Source: Phycisphaerales bacterium (GTDB lineage Bacteria > Planctomycetota > Phycisphaerae > Phycisphaerales > UBA1924). From it: DNA of 48,262 nucleotides. Position numbers and translations under genes: made by a program. Position 1 is the first letter of the stretch; the number at the start of each line of letters is the position of its first letter. Shown in pieces: positions 11,825-19,621 of the stretch. The notes beneath the pieces were generated by a model that saw only the letters and a program-made list of their open reading frames with translations, made no database searches and was not told where the DNA came from. The stretch is from the NCBI GenBank assembly GCA_020849615.1, contig JADLFW010000011.1, forward strand, positions 1-48,262. Reading direction: 5' to 3'.

Positions 11825-13006
11825 GTGGCGATCGGGGGCGGTCACAGAACGGCGGGAGGGGCGGAGAAGCCGGGGTCGCGGGCGCCCGAGGGGGCGGGGC
11901 GGCTGAACACGCTGGGGCTGGGGCCCAAGGAGCTGCTCCAGCTCCACGAGGCGATGGACGGCAAGGGTGAAGCGACGGAGGCGAAGCGCAAGCGCGGCTT
12001 CGTGCGGTGGCCGTTCCGGTCGGCGTCGGTGCCGCTGCGGCTGATGCAGCCCGGCAGCTGCGTGGCCAGCGAGCTGCGGGTGGCGTGCCGGAACCTGTCG
12101 GCGGGCGGGATGAGCGTGCTGCACAACTCGTACCTGCACACGGGGTCAAAGGTGGTGGTGACGCTGCCGCACCCGGCGGACGGGCCGGTGGAGCTGGAAG
12201 GGACGGTCAACCGGTGCCGGCACGTGCGCGGCGTCGTGCATGAGATCGGGATCCAGTTCAAGAAGTCGATCCAGGCCCGTGACTTCGTGCGGCTCGATCC
12301 GTTCAGCGACTGCTTCTCGCTGGAGAACGTGAAGGCCGAGGACCTCAAGGGCGTGATGGTGCACCTGGACGATTCGGCGATGGACCAGAAGCTGGTGAGG
12401 CACTTCCTGCGGGAGACGCGGATCCGGCTGCGGTCGACATCGGACGCGGCGGAGGCGATGCAGTTCGCGCGCGAGGGGTGCGACCTGATCCTGACGGACT
12501 ATTACCTCGAGGGGATGGACGGCGCGGCGTTCGTCGCGCAGGTGCGGGCCGAGGGGATCGGGGTGCCGGTGATCCTGGCGACATCGGACACCAGCATGGT
12601 GACGCGGTCGCGGCTGAGCGAGCTGAACGTCAACGCGTTCCTGACCAAGCCGATCTCGCAGAACATCCTGATGCGGGCGATCGCCGAGTTCATGATGGAC
12701 GGGGCGGCGTCGGGGGCGCCGACGAGCTCGCTGCCGCGGGAGCACCCCAACCACGCCCTGGTGGCGGGGTTTGTGGAGCAGCTGCGGCTGTACGCCAGGC
12801 AGCTGGCGGAGATCGAGGCCCGGGACGACGCCGCGGCGTGCCGGACGGTTTGCCTGCAGATCAAGGGGAGCGCGCCGGCCGTGGGGTTTGAGATGATCGC
12901 GGAGCTGGCGGATGAGGCGGTGAAAGCCGTGACGGCCAGCATGAGCGTGGCCGAGTCAGCGCGGCAGGTGCGGGCGCTGATCGCGGCGTGCGGCCGGGCC
13001 CGGTGA
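11825..13006 (+). CDS. PilZ - receiver - HPt-like protein, paralog 3
   Basis: A 393-residue paralog starting at GTG 11825, with AAAGGG 6 nt upstream that overlaps the end of paralog 2, so translation is likely coupled. It shares the N-terminal NTLGL motif with paralog 1. The PilZ domain has RGFVR and NLSAGG. The receiver is canonical: HLDDS, acceptor Asp in LTDYYLEGMDG, switch Ser/Thr in ATSDTS and Lys in LTKPIS. The C-terminal tail is the clearest HPt relative of the three (CLQIKGSAPAVG, very like the HPt pattern HxLKGSAxxxG), but the His is Leu. The three genes thus combine one degenerate and two intact receivers with three c-di-GMP-type PilZ domains and no functional HPt. The role is unknown; surface behaviour, motility or cell-cycle control are the usual outputs of such domains. 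Confidence 0.85.
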   Translation: MAIGGGHRTAGGAEKPGSRAPEGAGRLNTLGLGPKELLQLHEAMDGKGEATEAKRKRGFVRWPFRSASVPLRLMQPGSCVASELRVACRNLSAGGMSVLHNSYLHTGSKVVVTLPHPADGPVELEGTVNRCRHVRGVVHEIGIQFKKSIQARDFVRLDPFSDCFSLENVKAEDLKGVMVHLDDSAMDQKLVRHFLRETRIRLRSTSDAAEAMQFAREGCDLILTDYYLEGMDGAAFVAQVRAEGIGVPVILATSDTSMVTRSRLSELNVNAFLTKPISQNILMRAIAEFMMDGAASGAPTSSLPREHPNHALVAGFVEQLRLYARQLAEIEARDDAAACRTVCLQIKGSAPAVGFEMIAELADEAVKAVTASMSVAESARQVRALIAACGRAR

Positions 13007-13037
13007 ACGGGCCCGTCGCCGGGCGCTGAAGAGGAAG

Positions 13038-13111
13038 GGTGGCCAACGGGACTCGAACCCGCGACCCCGAGGATCACAACCTCGTGCTCTAACCAACTGA
13101 GCTATGGCCAC
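13038..13111 (-). tRNA. tRNA-His (GUG anticodon)
   Basis: On the minus strand the sequence folds as a complete cloverleaf: acceptor GTGGCCA/TGGCCAC, U8-A9, D stem GCTC/GAGC, anticodon stem CGAGG/CCTCG with loop TTGTGAT (anticodon GTG), a 5-nt variable loop, and T stem GCGGG/CCCGT with loop TTCGAGT. The discriminator is C73 and the base before position 1 is G (position 13112), giving the G-1:C73 pair that identifies histidine tRNAs. CCA is not encoded. It lies alone between the PilZ cluster and pckA. Confidence 0.97.
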
Positions 13112-13223
13112 CATCACGGAGAGGGCCGGGGAGGCGTCCCCGAACCCACGCTCCGCAAGACGTGACAATACGGGCCCGCGGGCGGCAGGGTCAATTCGGG
13201 GCGGCCTTCGGGCGCCCCGTGGG

Positions 13224-13253
13224 TTGGCTTGTTGTCCGGGGCGGTTCTAGGCT
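13224..13253 (+). promoter_or_regulatory. Candidate pckA promoter
   Basis: TTGGCT at 13224-13229 and TAGGCT at 13248-13253 are separated by 18 nt, a fair match to a housekeeping promoter. The transcript would start near 13260, leaving about 64 nt of leader before the pckA ATG. Based on sequence resemblance only. Confidence 0.35.
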
Positions 13254-13323
13254 TCCACCCCTGTTTTCGAAGGTCGCGGGCCCGTCCGGGACCGCGGATG
13301 GCCGTCTATCTGGAATTTCACCC

Positions 13324-14919
13324 ATGCCCAAGCTCACCCTCGCGGACCTGGACCTTTCCCCCAAGCGCGTGCACACCAACCTGGCCTCGGCGGAACTGGT
13401 GGAAAGGGCCCTGGCGGCGGGCGAGGGGCGGCTGGCGGCCAACGGGGCGCTGGTGTGCCTGACGGGGGACCGGACGGGGCGGAGCCCGAAGGACAAGCAC
13501 CTCGAGGAGGTGCCGCAGATCTACGACAAGATCTGGTGGGGCAAGGTGAACACGCCGATCTCGCCCGCGCAGTTCGATGAGGCGATCTCGATCGCGGTCG
13601 AGCACCTCAACTCGTGCCCGCGGGCGTACGTGTTCGAGGGCTACGCGGGCGCGGACCCCACGCACCGGCTGGGGGTGCAGGTCGTGACCGAGCAGGCCTG
13701 GCATTCGCTCTTCGCCAGCACGCTCTTCATCCGCCAGGGCACGAAGGCGGCGGGGAAGCCCGTGCCGTTCAAGAAGGACTGGACGATCATCAACGCGGGC
13801 CGGCGGCGCCTGACGGCCGAGGAGCAGGCCCGCATGAACTACAAGAGCCCGGTGCTGATCGCGCAGAGCCTCTCGCGGAAGATCGTGGTGATCCTGGGGA
13901 CCGAGTACGCGGGGGAGATCAAGAAGAGCATCTTCTACGCCATGAACTTCGACATGCCCGAGGTGGGCGTGTTCCCGATGCACTGCTCGTGCAACGTCGA
14001 CAAGGCGACGGGCCAGAACGCGGCGCTCTTCTTCGGGCTCTCGGGCACGGGTAAGACGACGCTCAGCGCCGACCCCAACCGGGCCCTGATCGGCGATGAT
14101 GAGCACGGCTGGAGCGAGCAGGGCGTCTTCAACTTCGAGGGCGGGTGCTACGCCAAGTGCATCAAGCTCTCGAAGGAGGGCGAGCCGCAGATCTGGAACG
14201 CGATCCGCTTCGGCTCGGTGCTCGAGAACACGGTGATGGACCCGGCGACGCGGGTGCCCGACTACGACAGCCAGAAATACACCGAGAACACCCGCGTCAC
14301 CTACCCGGTCGACTTCATCGACGGCGCGGTGATCCCCAGCATCTGCGGGCACCCCAGGAACGTGATCTTCCTGACGGCGGATGCGTACGGCGTGATGCCC
14401 CCGGTGAGCAAGCTGACGCCCGAGCAGGCGATGTACTACTTCATCAACGGGTACACGAGCAAGCTGGCGGGGACCGAGGCGGGGGTGACCGAGCCCAGCC
14501 CGAACTTCAGCCCGTGCTTCGGCGGCGTGTTCCTTCCCCGGCCGCCGATCACCTACGCCCAGCAGCTGGCCGACAAGATCAAGAAGCACGGGGCCAACGT
14601 GTGGCTCCTGAACACGGGGTGGACGGGCGGCCCGTACGGCACCGGGCACCGCTTCAGCCTGAAGTACACCCGCGCGTTCGTGACGGCGATCCTGGATGGA
14701 TCGCTGGCGAAGGTGAAATACGACACCGATGCGGTCTTCGGGCTGCACCTGCCCACGGCGGTGCACGATGTGCCCACCGAGGTGCTGCACCCGCGGAACA
14801 CGTGGAAGGACGGCGCGGCGTACGACGCGCAGGCGAAGAAGCTGGCCAAGCTCTTCCGGGACAACGACAAGACGTTCGACATGCCGGAGGCGGTGAGGGC
14901 GGCGGGGCCGAGGGGCTGA
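13324..14919 (+). CDS. pckA: Phosphoenolpyruvate carboxykinase (ATP)
   Basis: Converts oxaloacetate and ATP to phosphoenolpyruvate, CO2 and ADP, the first committed step of gluconeogenesis, in the cytoplasm. The 531-residue length is normal for the ATP-dependent family. The kinase-1a P-loop is GLSGTGKTTLSADP with Lys 244, the metal-binding kinase-2 motif is LIGDDEHGW, and the PEPCK signature region includes MHCSCNVD. Substrate residues are seen in LTGDRTGRSPKDKH near the N-terminus. The start at 13324 gives the usual short N-terminus; upstream in-frame sequence overlaps the promoter region and has no coding character. The ribosome site is poor. It stands apart from the neighbouring genes, with its own candidate promoter. 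The call rules out the GTP-dependent enzyme, which lacks this arrangement. Confidence 0.97.
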   Translation: MPKLTLADLDLSPKRVHTNLASAELVERALAAGEGRLAANGALVCLTGDRTGRSPKDKHLEEVPQIYDKIWWGKVNTPISPAQFDEAISIAVEHLNSCPRAYVFEGYAGADPTHRLGVQVVTEQAWHSLFASTLFIRQGTKAAGKPVPFKKDWTIINAGRRRLTAEEQARMNYKSPVLIAQSLSRKIVVILGTEYAGEIKKSIFYAMNFDMPEVGVFPMHCSCNVDKATGQNAALFFGLSGTGKTTLSADPNRALIGDDEHGWSEQGVFNFEGGCYAKCIKLSKEGEPQIWNAIRFGSVLENTVMDPATRVPDYDSQKYTENTRVTYPVDFIDGAVIPSICGHPRNVIFLTADAYGVMPPVSKLTPEQAMYYFINGYTSKLAGTEAGVTEPSPNFSPCFGGVFLPRPPITYAQQLADKIKKHGANVWLLNTGWTGGPYGTGHRFSLKYTRAFVTAILDGSLAKVKYDTDAVFGLHLPTAVHDVPTEVLHPRNTWKDGAAYDAQAKKLAKLFRDNDKTFDMPEAVRAAGPRG

Positions 14920-15024
14920 GCGGCGATTCGCCTTGGCGAGCGCCCGGCGCGTGAGATCGCGTCGTTACGCCTATGCGTATGCTTGTGGCCGCGGCCCGCG
15001 CGCCGCGAACACGGAGTCACTCCC

Positions 15025-15720
15025 ATGAAGATGTCGGCGTTCTCGATCGGTCTGATCCTCGGCTGCACGGTGGTGTCGATCGCGTCGGGCCAGCCGCCCG
15101 CGCCGGCCCGGCCCGCGGCTCCCCCCGCGGCGGCGCAGCCGTCGCTGGAAGAGAAGCTGGTGTACATCAGGATGACGACGTCGATGGGCGACATCGTGCT
15201 CGAGCTTGATGGCGAGAAGGCGCCGATCTCGGTCGCCAACTTCATGAGCTACGTCGGCAAGGGCCACTACGACGGGACGATCTTCCACCGCGTCATGGAC
15301 GGCTTCATGATCCAGGGCGGCGGATTCACCGCCGACATGAAGCAGAAGGCCACCGACAAGCCCATCAAGAACGAGTGGAAGAACGGGCTGAAGAACAAGA
15401 CGGGCACGGTGGCGATGGCCCGGACCAGTGTCGCCGACTCGGCGACCTGCCAGTTCTTCATTAACGTGACCGACAACGACATGCTCGACACGCCGCGTGA
15501 TGGGGCGGCGTACGCCGTCTTCGGCAAGGTGGTCGCCGGGATGGATGTCGTCAACAAGATCAAGGCCGTGCCGACGGGCAGGAAGGGCGGCATGAGCGAT
15601 GTGCCGACGACGCCGGTGGTGATCGAGAAGGTCGTGAAGATCACCAAAGAGGAGGCGACGGCGGCGCCCAAGCCCGAGACGACGCCGGGCCACAAGCCTG
15701 AGGGGGCGCCAAGCAAGTAG
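15025..15720 (+). CDS. Cyclophilin-type peptidyl-prolyl cis-trans isomerase, exported
   Basis: A proline isomerase assisting protein folding, probably in the periplasm. The start at 15025 has GGAG 8 nt upstream and gives 231 residues with a signal peptide (about 1-21, ending around VSIASGQ) followed by a Pro/Ala-rich spacer. The cyclophilin domain (about 47-210) begins TTSMGDIVLEL, has the active-site segment FHRVMDGFMIQGG with the catalytic Arg, then QFFINV, and ends with a beta strand VVIEKVVKI. A charged Lys/Pro-rich tail of about 20 residues closes the protein. The segment around the Trp or His used by cyclosporin-binding forms is of the bacterial type. The downstream dehydrogenase gene starts 43 nt later. 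Confidence 0.93.
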   Translation: MKMSAFSIGLILGCTVVSIASGQPPAPARPAAPPAAAQPSLEEKLVYIRMTTSMGDIVLELDGEKAPISVANFMSYVGKGHYDGTIFHRVMDGFMIQGGGFTADMKQKATDKPIKNEWKNGLKNKTGTVAMARTSVADSATCQFFINVTDNDMLDTPRDGAAYAVFGKVVAGMDVVNKIKAVPTGRKGGMSDVPTTPVVIEKVVKITKEEATAAPKPETTPGHKPEGAPSK

Positions 15721-15763
15721 CGCGGGGCGGGTCGGCGCGGCGAACGTCGTTACACTCCGCGGC

Positions 15764-18319
15764 ATGCGGGCCTGGGTGTCGCTCATCATTCTGGTCGTGC
15801 TGGCCGCCGTGGCCGCGGTGCTGTCGGGGCGCGGGCCGGCCGCGCGCGCCGATCCCGATCACAGCGGCCCGCCCGAGCCGCAGTCGCCCGCGCTGAGCGC
15901 TGAGGATGCGCGCTCCACATTCCGGCTCGCGGAGCCGGGCTTGGCGATCGAGCTGGTCGCCGCCGAACCGGTGATCGAGGCGCCGGTATACCTGGCGTTC
16001 GATGAGGAGGCCCGGCTGTGGGTCTGCGAGATGCGGACCTACATGCCCGACACCGAGGGCGCGGGAGAACTCGAGCCCGCCAACCGCATCGTCGTGCTCG
16101 AGGATGCCGATGGCGATGGCGTGTACGAGAAATCGACGGTGTTCCTCGATGGCCTCGTGCTCCCGCGGGGTGTGGCGCCGTGTTACCAGAAGGATGGCCA
16201 TCTTGCCGCGCTGGTGCTGGAGCCCCCGAACCTGCTGTTCTGCCGCGACACCGACGGCGATGGCCGGGCCGATGAGAAGACGAGGCTCCTCGACGGCTTC
16301 GCGGGCCGCGACAACCCCGAGCACGCCGGCAACTCGCTGGTGTACGGGCTGGACAACTGGTGGCACCTCTCGCAGCACAACTTCGAGTTCCGATTCGACG
16401 GCGAGAAGGTCGAGACGCGAAGCACCCCCAACCATGGGCAGTGGGGGCTCACGCGGGATGATGAGGGCCGGCTGTACTACACGCCCAACTCCAACCCGCT
16501 GTTGATGGATGTCTTCCCCAAGCACTACGCGGCCCGGAACCCGAACCAGGGCGGTGTGGCCGGCATGGGCGAGTCGGCGGCGCAGGATGCGACGGTCTGG
16601 CCCGCGCACGCGACGCCGGGTGTGAACCGCGGGTACCAGGAGAACGTGCTGCGGAAGGACGGGACGCTGGCGTCGATGACGGCGGCGTGCGGGCCCGGCA
16701 TTTACCGTGCGGGCTGGCTGGGCGAGGATTTCCGGGGCGATGTGTTCATCTGCGAGGCGGCGGGGAACCTGGTCAAGCGGATGAAGCTGGAAGAGAAAGA
16801 TGGAAGAGTCGCCGGGCGGAATGTGTATGAGGGGCGGGAGTTCCTGGCCTCGACCGATGAGCGGTTCCGGCCCGTGCATGCGCTGACGGGCCCGGATGGG
16901 GGGCTGTACATCGCGGACATGTACCGCGGCATCATCCAGCACAAGACGTACTTGACGGCGTACCTGAAGAAGCAGATCGAGGAGCGCGGGCTGGCCCGGC
17001 CGCTGGAGATGGGGCGGGTGTGGCGGGTGGTTCCGAAGGGCGCGGCCCGGCCCGCGCCGGCCCGGCTGTCGAAGGCGTCGGATGAGGAGCTGGTCGGGCT
17101 GCTGTCGCACGCGGATGGGTGGTGGCGGGACACAGCGCAGCGGCTGCTGGTGGAGCGGCGGGCGGTGGGGGCGGCGCCGCGGCTGAGGGAGCTCGCGCGG
17201 AGCGCGGGCCCGGCGATCCCGAGGCTGCACGCGCTGTGGACGCTGGAGGGGCTGGGGGCGATCGAAGACGCGGATGTGCTGGCGGCGATGGGGGATGGCG
17301 AGGCGGTCATTCGGATCGCCGGGCTGCGGCTGGCGGAGCCGCATCCGACGGCCGACATCGTTGAGCAGGCCCGGATGTTGACCGATTCCCCGAATGCTGC
17401 TGTGCGGGTGCAGGCGGTGCTCAGCCTGGGGGGATGGAGGGCTTTGAAGGGGCTGGATCCGCGAGCTGAGAACGCTCTTAGCGACACGCTGCGACGGTTC
17501 GGACGCGATCGGTACATCCGGGCCGCATCGATCACGGGCCTTCGGGGATATGAGCTCGCGACCCTTGTCTACCTGCTAGACGATCCCGCGTGGCCGCCCA
17601 GCCCGCAGGATGCCGCTGTCTTTAACGATCTGGTTGATGCCGTGATCCGCGCAAGCGATTACGGCCGGCTGCCTATTGCGGCGCTGGCAGGGCGGTTGGC
17701 GGGCGCGGGCGATTCCCGCTTCCGTGCGATCGCGTCACGCATCCGCCGGGCCCAGCAGCTCGACAGCGAGAATCCGCGACCGATTTTCTTGGAGAAGGAG
17801 CCCCCCGGCTGGGCCGAACTGATCGCGCGGGGAGACGATGTTTCGAGGGTGCTCGCCCCGATCTACACCTACTTCGACTGGCCGGGCCGCCCGCCCGTTG
17901 AGCGAAAGAAGGAGGCCCGGCCGCTGAACGATGCGGAGCGCGACTTGTTCGAGCGCGGGCGGTGGCTGTTCAAGGACTGCGCAGCGTGTCACCAGGAGAA
18001 CGGGCAGGGTTCGCCCGGCTTGGCCCCCGCGCTGGCGGGGTCGAAGATCGCGACGGGCCCGGCGGGCCGGTTCGCGCGGGCCATCATGCACGGCTTGGAG
18101 GGGGAGTACGAGTTCAGCGGTGTGAAGTACCAGGGGGCGATGCCCGCGACGCAGCTGGGATCAGACCCCGACCTCGCCGCGGTGATGACGTACGTGCGGC
18201 GCTCGTTCGGCAACAACGCGGAACCGGTCACGCCCGGCTTCATCGCGGAGGTCCGGGCGGCGACCAAGCACCAGCGCAAGGCGTGGACGCGGGCGGAGCT
18301 GGAGCGGATCAGGAAGTAA
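15764..18319 (+). CDS. PVC-type membrane-bound dehydrogenase with HEAT repeats and cytochrome c
   Basis: An 851-residue exported protein of a family expanded in Planctomycetes and Verrucomicrobia. After a signal peptide (about 1-29) comes a beta-propeller of the membrane-bound dehydrogenase type (about 50-430; note EDADGDGVYEKS and DTDGDGRADEKT, Ca-binding-like loops), then a HEAT-like helical region (about 440-690) and a C-terminal cytochrome c domain with haem site CAACH at about 739-743. A likely distal Met ligand lies in GAMPATQ. Proteins of this kind are thought to oxidise sugars or alcohols and pass electrons to the attached haem; the substrate is unknown. A TACACT box ends 7 nt before the ATG and no Shine-Dalgarno is seen, so the message may be leaderless. 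The DUF1080 gene follows after 12 nt. Confidence 0.88.
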   Translation: MRAWVSLIILVVLAAVAAVLSGRGPAARADPDHSGPPEPQSPALSAEDARSTFRLAEPGLAIELVAAEPVIEAPVYLAFDEEARLWVCEMRTYMPDTEGAGELEPANRIVVLEDADGDGVYEKSTVFLDGLVLPRGVAPCYQKDGHLAALVLEPPNLLFCRDTDGDGRADEKTRLLDGFAGRDNPEHAGNSLVYGLDNWWHLSQHNFEFRFDGEKVETRSTPNHGQWGLTRDDEGRLYYTPNSNPLLMDVFPKHYAARNPNQGGVAGMGESAAQDATVWPAHATPGVNRGYQENVLRKDGTLASMTAACGPGIYRAGWLGEDFRGDVFICEAAGNLVKRMKLEEKDGRVAGRNVYEGREFLASTDERFRPVHALTGPDGGLYIADMYRGIIQHKTYLTAYLKKQIEERGLARPLEMGRVWRVVPKGAARPAPARLSKASDEELVGLLSHADGWWRDTAQRLLVERRAVGAAPRLRELARSAGPAIPRLHALWTLEGLGAIEDADVLAAMGDGEAVIRIAGLRLAEPHPTADIVEQARMLTDSPNAAVRVQAVLSLGGWRALKGLDPRAENALSDTLRRFGRDRYIRAASITGLRGYELATLVYLLDDPAWPPSPQDAAVFNDLVDAVIRASDYGRLPIAALAGRLAGAGDSRFRAIASRIRRAQQLDSENPRPIFLEKEPPGWAELIARGDDVSRVLAPIYTYFDWPGRPPVERKKEARPLNDAERDLFERGRWLFKDCAACHQENGQGSPGLAPALAGSKIATGPAGRFARAIMHGLEGEYEFSGVKYQGAMPATQLGSDPDLAAVMTYVRRSFGNNAEPVTPGFIAEVRAATKHQRKAWTRAELERIRK

Positions 18320-18331
18320 GGGGGGTCGGCG

Positions 18332-19018
18332 ATGCTGAAGTTCTTGGGGCTCATCGCGGGTGTTCTGGTCGTGGGGTGCGCATCGCGTGCCGCGCCGGGC
18401 CCGGCGCCAAGGCGGGCCGAGCGGCCCGCGCGGGCGGAGTCGGACTGGCGGATGCTGTTTGATGGCCAGTCGCTCGATGGCTGGGTGCAGCGCGGCGGGC
18501 GGGCCGAGTACCGCATCGAGGAGGGCGCGATCGTCGGTGCTACGCGGGCCAACCAGCCCAACAGCTTCCTGTGCACGAAGGAGGAGTTCGGCGACTTCGA
18601 GCTGGACCTGGAGTTCAAAGTCGATCGCGAACTGAACTCGGGGATCCAGGTCCGTTCGCAGGCCCGGGCCGAGGGCGCGATGGAGCGGGTGTACGGCTAC
18701 CAGATCGAGATCGATCCGGGCCCGCGCGCGTGGACGGGCGGGGTGTACGAGGAGGCGGGGCGCGGGTGGCTGTTTGACCTGTCGGGGAACGAGGAGGCGC
18801 GGGCCGCGTTCAGGCCGGGGGAGTGGAATCACTTCCGGATCGAGTGCGCGGGCCCGGCGATCCGGACGTGGATCAACGGCGTTCCGGCGGCGGACTTCAC
18901 CGATTCGCTGACGCCGCGGGGGTTCATCGCGTTGCAGGTGCACGGGGTCGGGGCCCGGCAGGATGAGCTGACGGTGCGGTGGCGGGGGATCCGCATCCGC
19001 TCCCAGAACGGGCGGTAG
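18332..19018 (+). CDS. DUF1080 / 3-keto-disaccharide hydrolase family lipoprotein
   Basis: A 228-residue lipoprotein: the signal MLKFLGLIAGVLVVGC ends in a lipobox with Cys 16. The mature part is one DUF1080 (LamG-like beta-sandwich) domain, beginning WRMLFDGQSLDGW and carrying the family features DFELDLEFKV, NSGIQVRS, GYQIEID and PGEWNHFRIEC. The family is abundant in Planctomycetes and Bacteroidetes, and some members hydrolyse 3-keto-glycosides. Its position 12 nt after a PVC-type dehydrogenase suggests the pair acts on the same sugar or glycoside in the periplasm: the dehydrogenase could oxidise it and this protein cleave it. GGGGG precedes the ATG by about 7 nt. The specificity is not visible from sequence. 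Confidence 0.88.
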   Translation: MLKFLGLIAGVLVVGCASRAAPGPAPRRAERPARAESDWRMLFDGQSLDGWVQRGGRAEYRIEEGAIVGATRANQPNSFLCTKEEFGDFELDLEFKVDRELNSGIQVRSQARAEGAMERVYGYQIEIDPGPRAWTGGVYEEAGRGWLFDLSGNEEARAAFRPGEWNHFRIECAGPAIRTWINGVPAADFTDSLTPRGFIALQVHGVGARQDELTVRWRGIRIRSQNGR

Positions 19019-19067
19019 CGGCGTGGCGGGTGGGGTGGGGGCGGGAAAGGACCTGCTCGGGGGCAAG

Positions 19068-19096
19068 TTGACCCGGGGCCGCGGCCGATCTAATGT
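19068..19096 (+). promoter_or_regulatory. Promoter of the lysW operon
   Basis: TTGACC at 19068-19073 and TAATGT at 19091-19096 are separated by exactly 17 nt, the best match to a housekeeping promoter that I found in the window. Transcription would start near 19103, giving a leader of about 255 nt before lysW that contains a small reading frame and a terminator. Confidence 0.6.
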
Positions 19097-19118
19097 CCGC
19101 CCGTCCGAGATTGACTCC

Positions 19119-19238
19119 ATGAAGAGCCGCCCGAGCCATCCCGAAGCCTTCGCCGCCCGTCCGGGTGGTAGTTGCGGCTTGGTCCTGGCCGTGGTCTTCA
19201 AATCCAGCAAACTGAAAGTCGACCGCCGACCCGGCTGA
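19119..19238 (+). CDS. Putative lysine leader peptide (39 residues)
   Basis: This small frame runs from ATG 19119 to TGA 19238. Near its end it reads [15 protein letters not shown]. The three lysines at residues 28, 31 and 33 are all encoded by AAA (19200-19202, 19209-19211, 19215-19217), although lysine in the surrounding genes is almost always AAG. Two arginine codons (CGC CGA) follow directly. A weak site (GAGA) lies about 8 nt before the ATG. It sits about 16 nt after the predicted transcription start and 40 nt before an intrinsic terminator, and the operon behind it is a lysine-type pathway. I infer a leader peptide whose translation senses charged tRNA-Lys. It is unlikely to have a function as a protein. 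Confidence 0.5.
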   Translation: MKSRPSHPEAFAARPGGSCGLVLAVVFKSSKLKVDRRPG

Positions 19239-19277
19239 TCCCGCGCGGGTGGAGCGACCGCTCCATCGCACGTTTCG

Positions 19278-19314
19278 GGCCCGCCGGGAAGTTCCGGCGG
19301 GCCTTTGTCGTTTT
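19278..19314 (+). terminator. Intrinsic terminator in the lysW leader
   Basis: GGCCCGCCGG at 19278-19287 and CCGGCGGGCC at 19294-19303 form a perfect 10-bp stem around the loop GAAGTT. TTTGTCGTTTT follows, a T-rich run that is unusual in this G/C-rich DNA. The terminator lies upstream of the lysW ribosome site (AAGGAG, 19345-19350) on the same transcript, so it must be bypassed for the operon to be expressed. No gene ends just before it apart from the leader peptide. Confidence 0.7.
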
Positions 19315-19358
19315 GGCCCCGATGCACCCTGAACGCCTGTCCCCAAGGAGATCGACCC

Positions 19359-19541
19359 ATGAGCACGACTGTTGCGAGCGCCCCGTGCCCCGAGTGCGAA
19401 GCCGATGTCTCGATGCCGCGTCAGCCGCTGGCGGGCGAGGTTGTCCGCTGTCCGGACTGCTCGGCGGAGCTGGAGGTGACGAGCACCGCCCCGATCAAGC
19501 TCGAGCCCGCGCCCACCGTGGAGGAAGACTGGGGCGAGTGA
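19359..19541 (+). CDS. lysW: LysW amino-group carrier protein
   Basis: LysW is a small acidic carrier whose C-terminal glutamate side chain is coupled to the amino group of 2-aminoadipate (or glutamate) and protects it during chain modification. The 60-residue product has four zinc-ligand cysteines (C10, C13, C31, C34) and ends with the hallmark EDWGE. AAGGAG lies 8 nt before the ATG. The gene is first in an operon with lysX, lysY, lysZ and lysK. A strong hairpin follows its stop codon and may set a higher LysW level than that of the enzymes, as expected for a stoichiometric carrier. Whether the pathway makes lysine, ornithine/arginine or both cannot be settled from LysW alone; the lysine codons in the leader favour lysine. 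Confidence 0.95.
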   Translation: MSTTVASAPCPECEADVSMPRQPLAGEVVRCPDCSAELEVTSTAPIKLEPAPTVEEDWGE

Positions 19542-19547
19542 AAGGTG

Positions 19548-19568
19548 GCACGCCACGCCGTGGCGTGC
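19548..19568 (+). other. Hairpin between lysW and lysX
   Basis: GCACGCCACG at 19548-19557 is followed, one base later, by its exact reverse complement at 19559-19568, giving at least an 8-bp stem with a 5-nt loop. It begins 6 nt after the lysW stop and has no T-run. It could protect the 3' end of a processed lysW message or partly terminate, raising LysW over the downstream enzymes. The start GGTGGCACG is shared with the element at 48135-48262, so it may also be a dispersed palindromic repeat. Confidence 0.5.
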
Positions 19569-19621
19569 GGGTAAATGACAGAATCACGCCTCGGAGAGGC
19601 TGCCACCAGGAGAGTTCGCCG

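Larger units (their letters stand above)
19103..19358 (+). promoter_or_regulatory. Attenuator-like leader RNA of the lysW operon
   Basis: Between the promoter and lysW lie, in order, a short reading frame with clustered lysine codons (19119-19238), a self-complementary CCCGCGCGGG (19240-19249), a small hairpin GGAGCG/CGCTCC (19251-19264) and an intrinsic terminator (19278-19303). CGGC-TT-GGTC at 19175-19184 can pair with GACCGCCG at 19221-19228, enclosing the lysine codons in its loop. CCCGGC at 19230-19235 could instead pair with GCCGGG at 19283-19288, which overlaps the left arm of the terminator. This is the layout expected for ribosome-mediated attenuation. The pairings are read by eye and not energy-tested. 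Confidence 0.55.

Noticed and set aside
14553..15245. Minus-strand gene across the pckA-cyclophilin boundary
   Set aside because: It runs antisense to two solid genes, is Ser/Ala/Pro-rich and shows no motif.
19023..19118. Upstream in-frame extension of the lysine leader frame
   Set aside because: It would begin before the predicted promoter's start point and run through the -35 and -10 elements.
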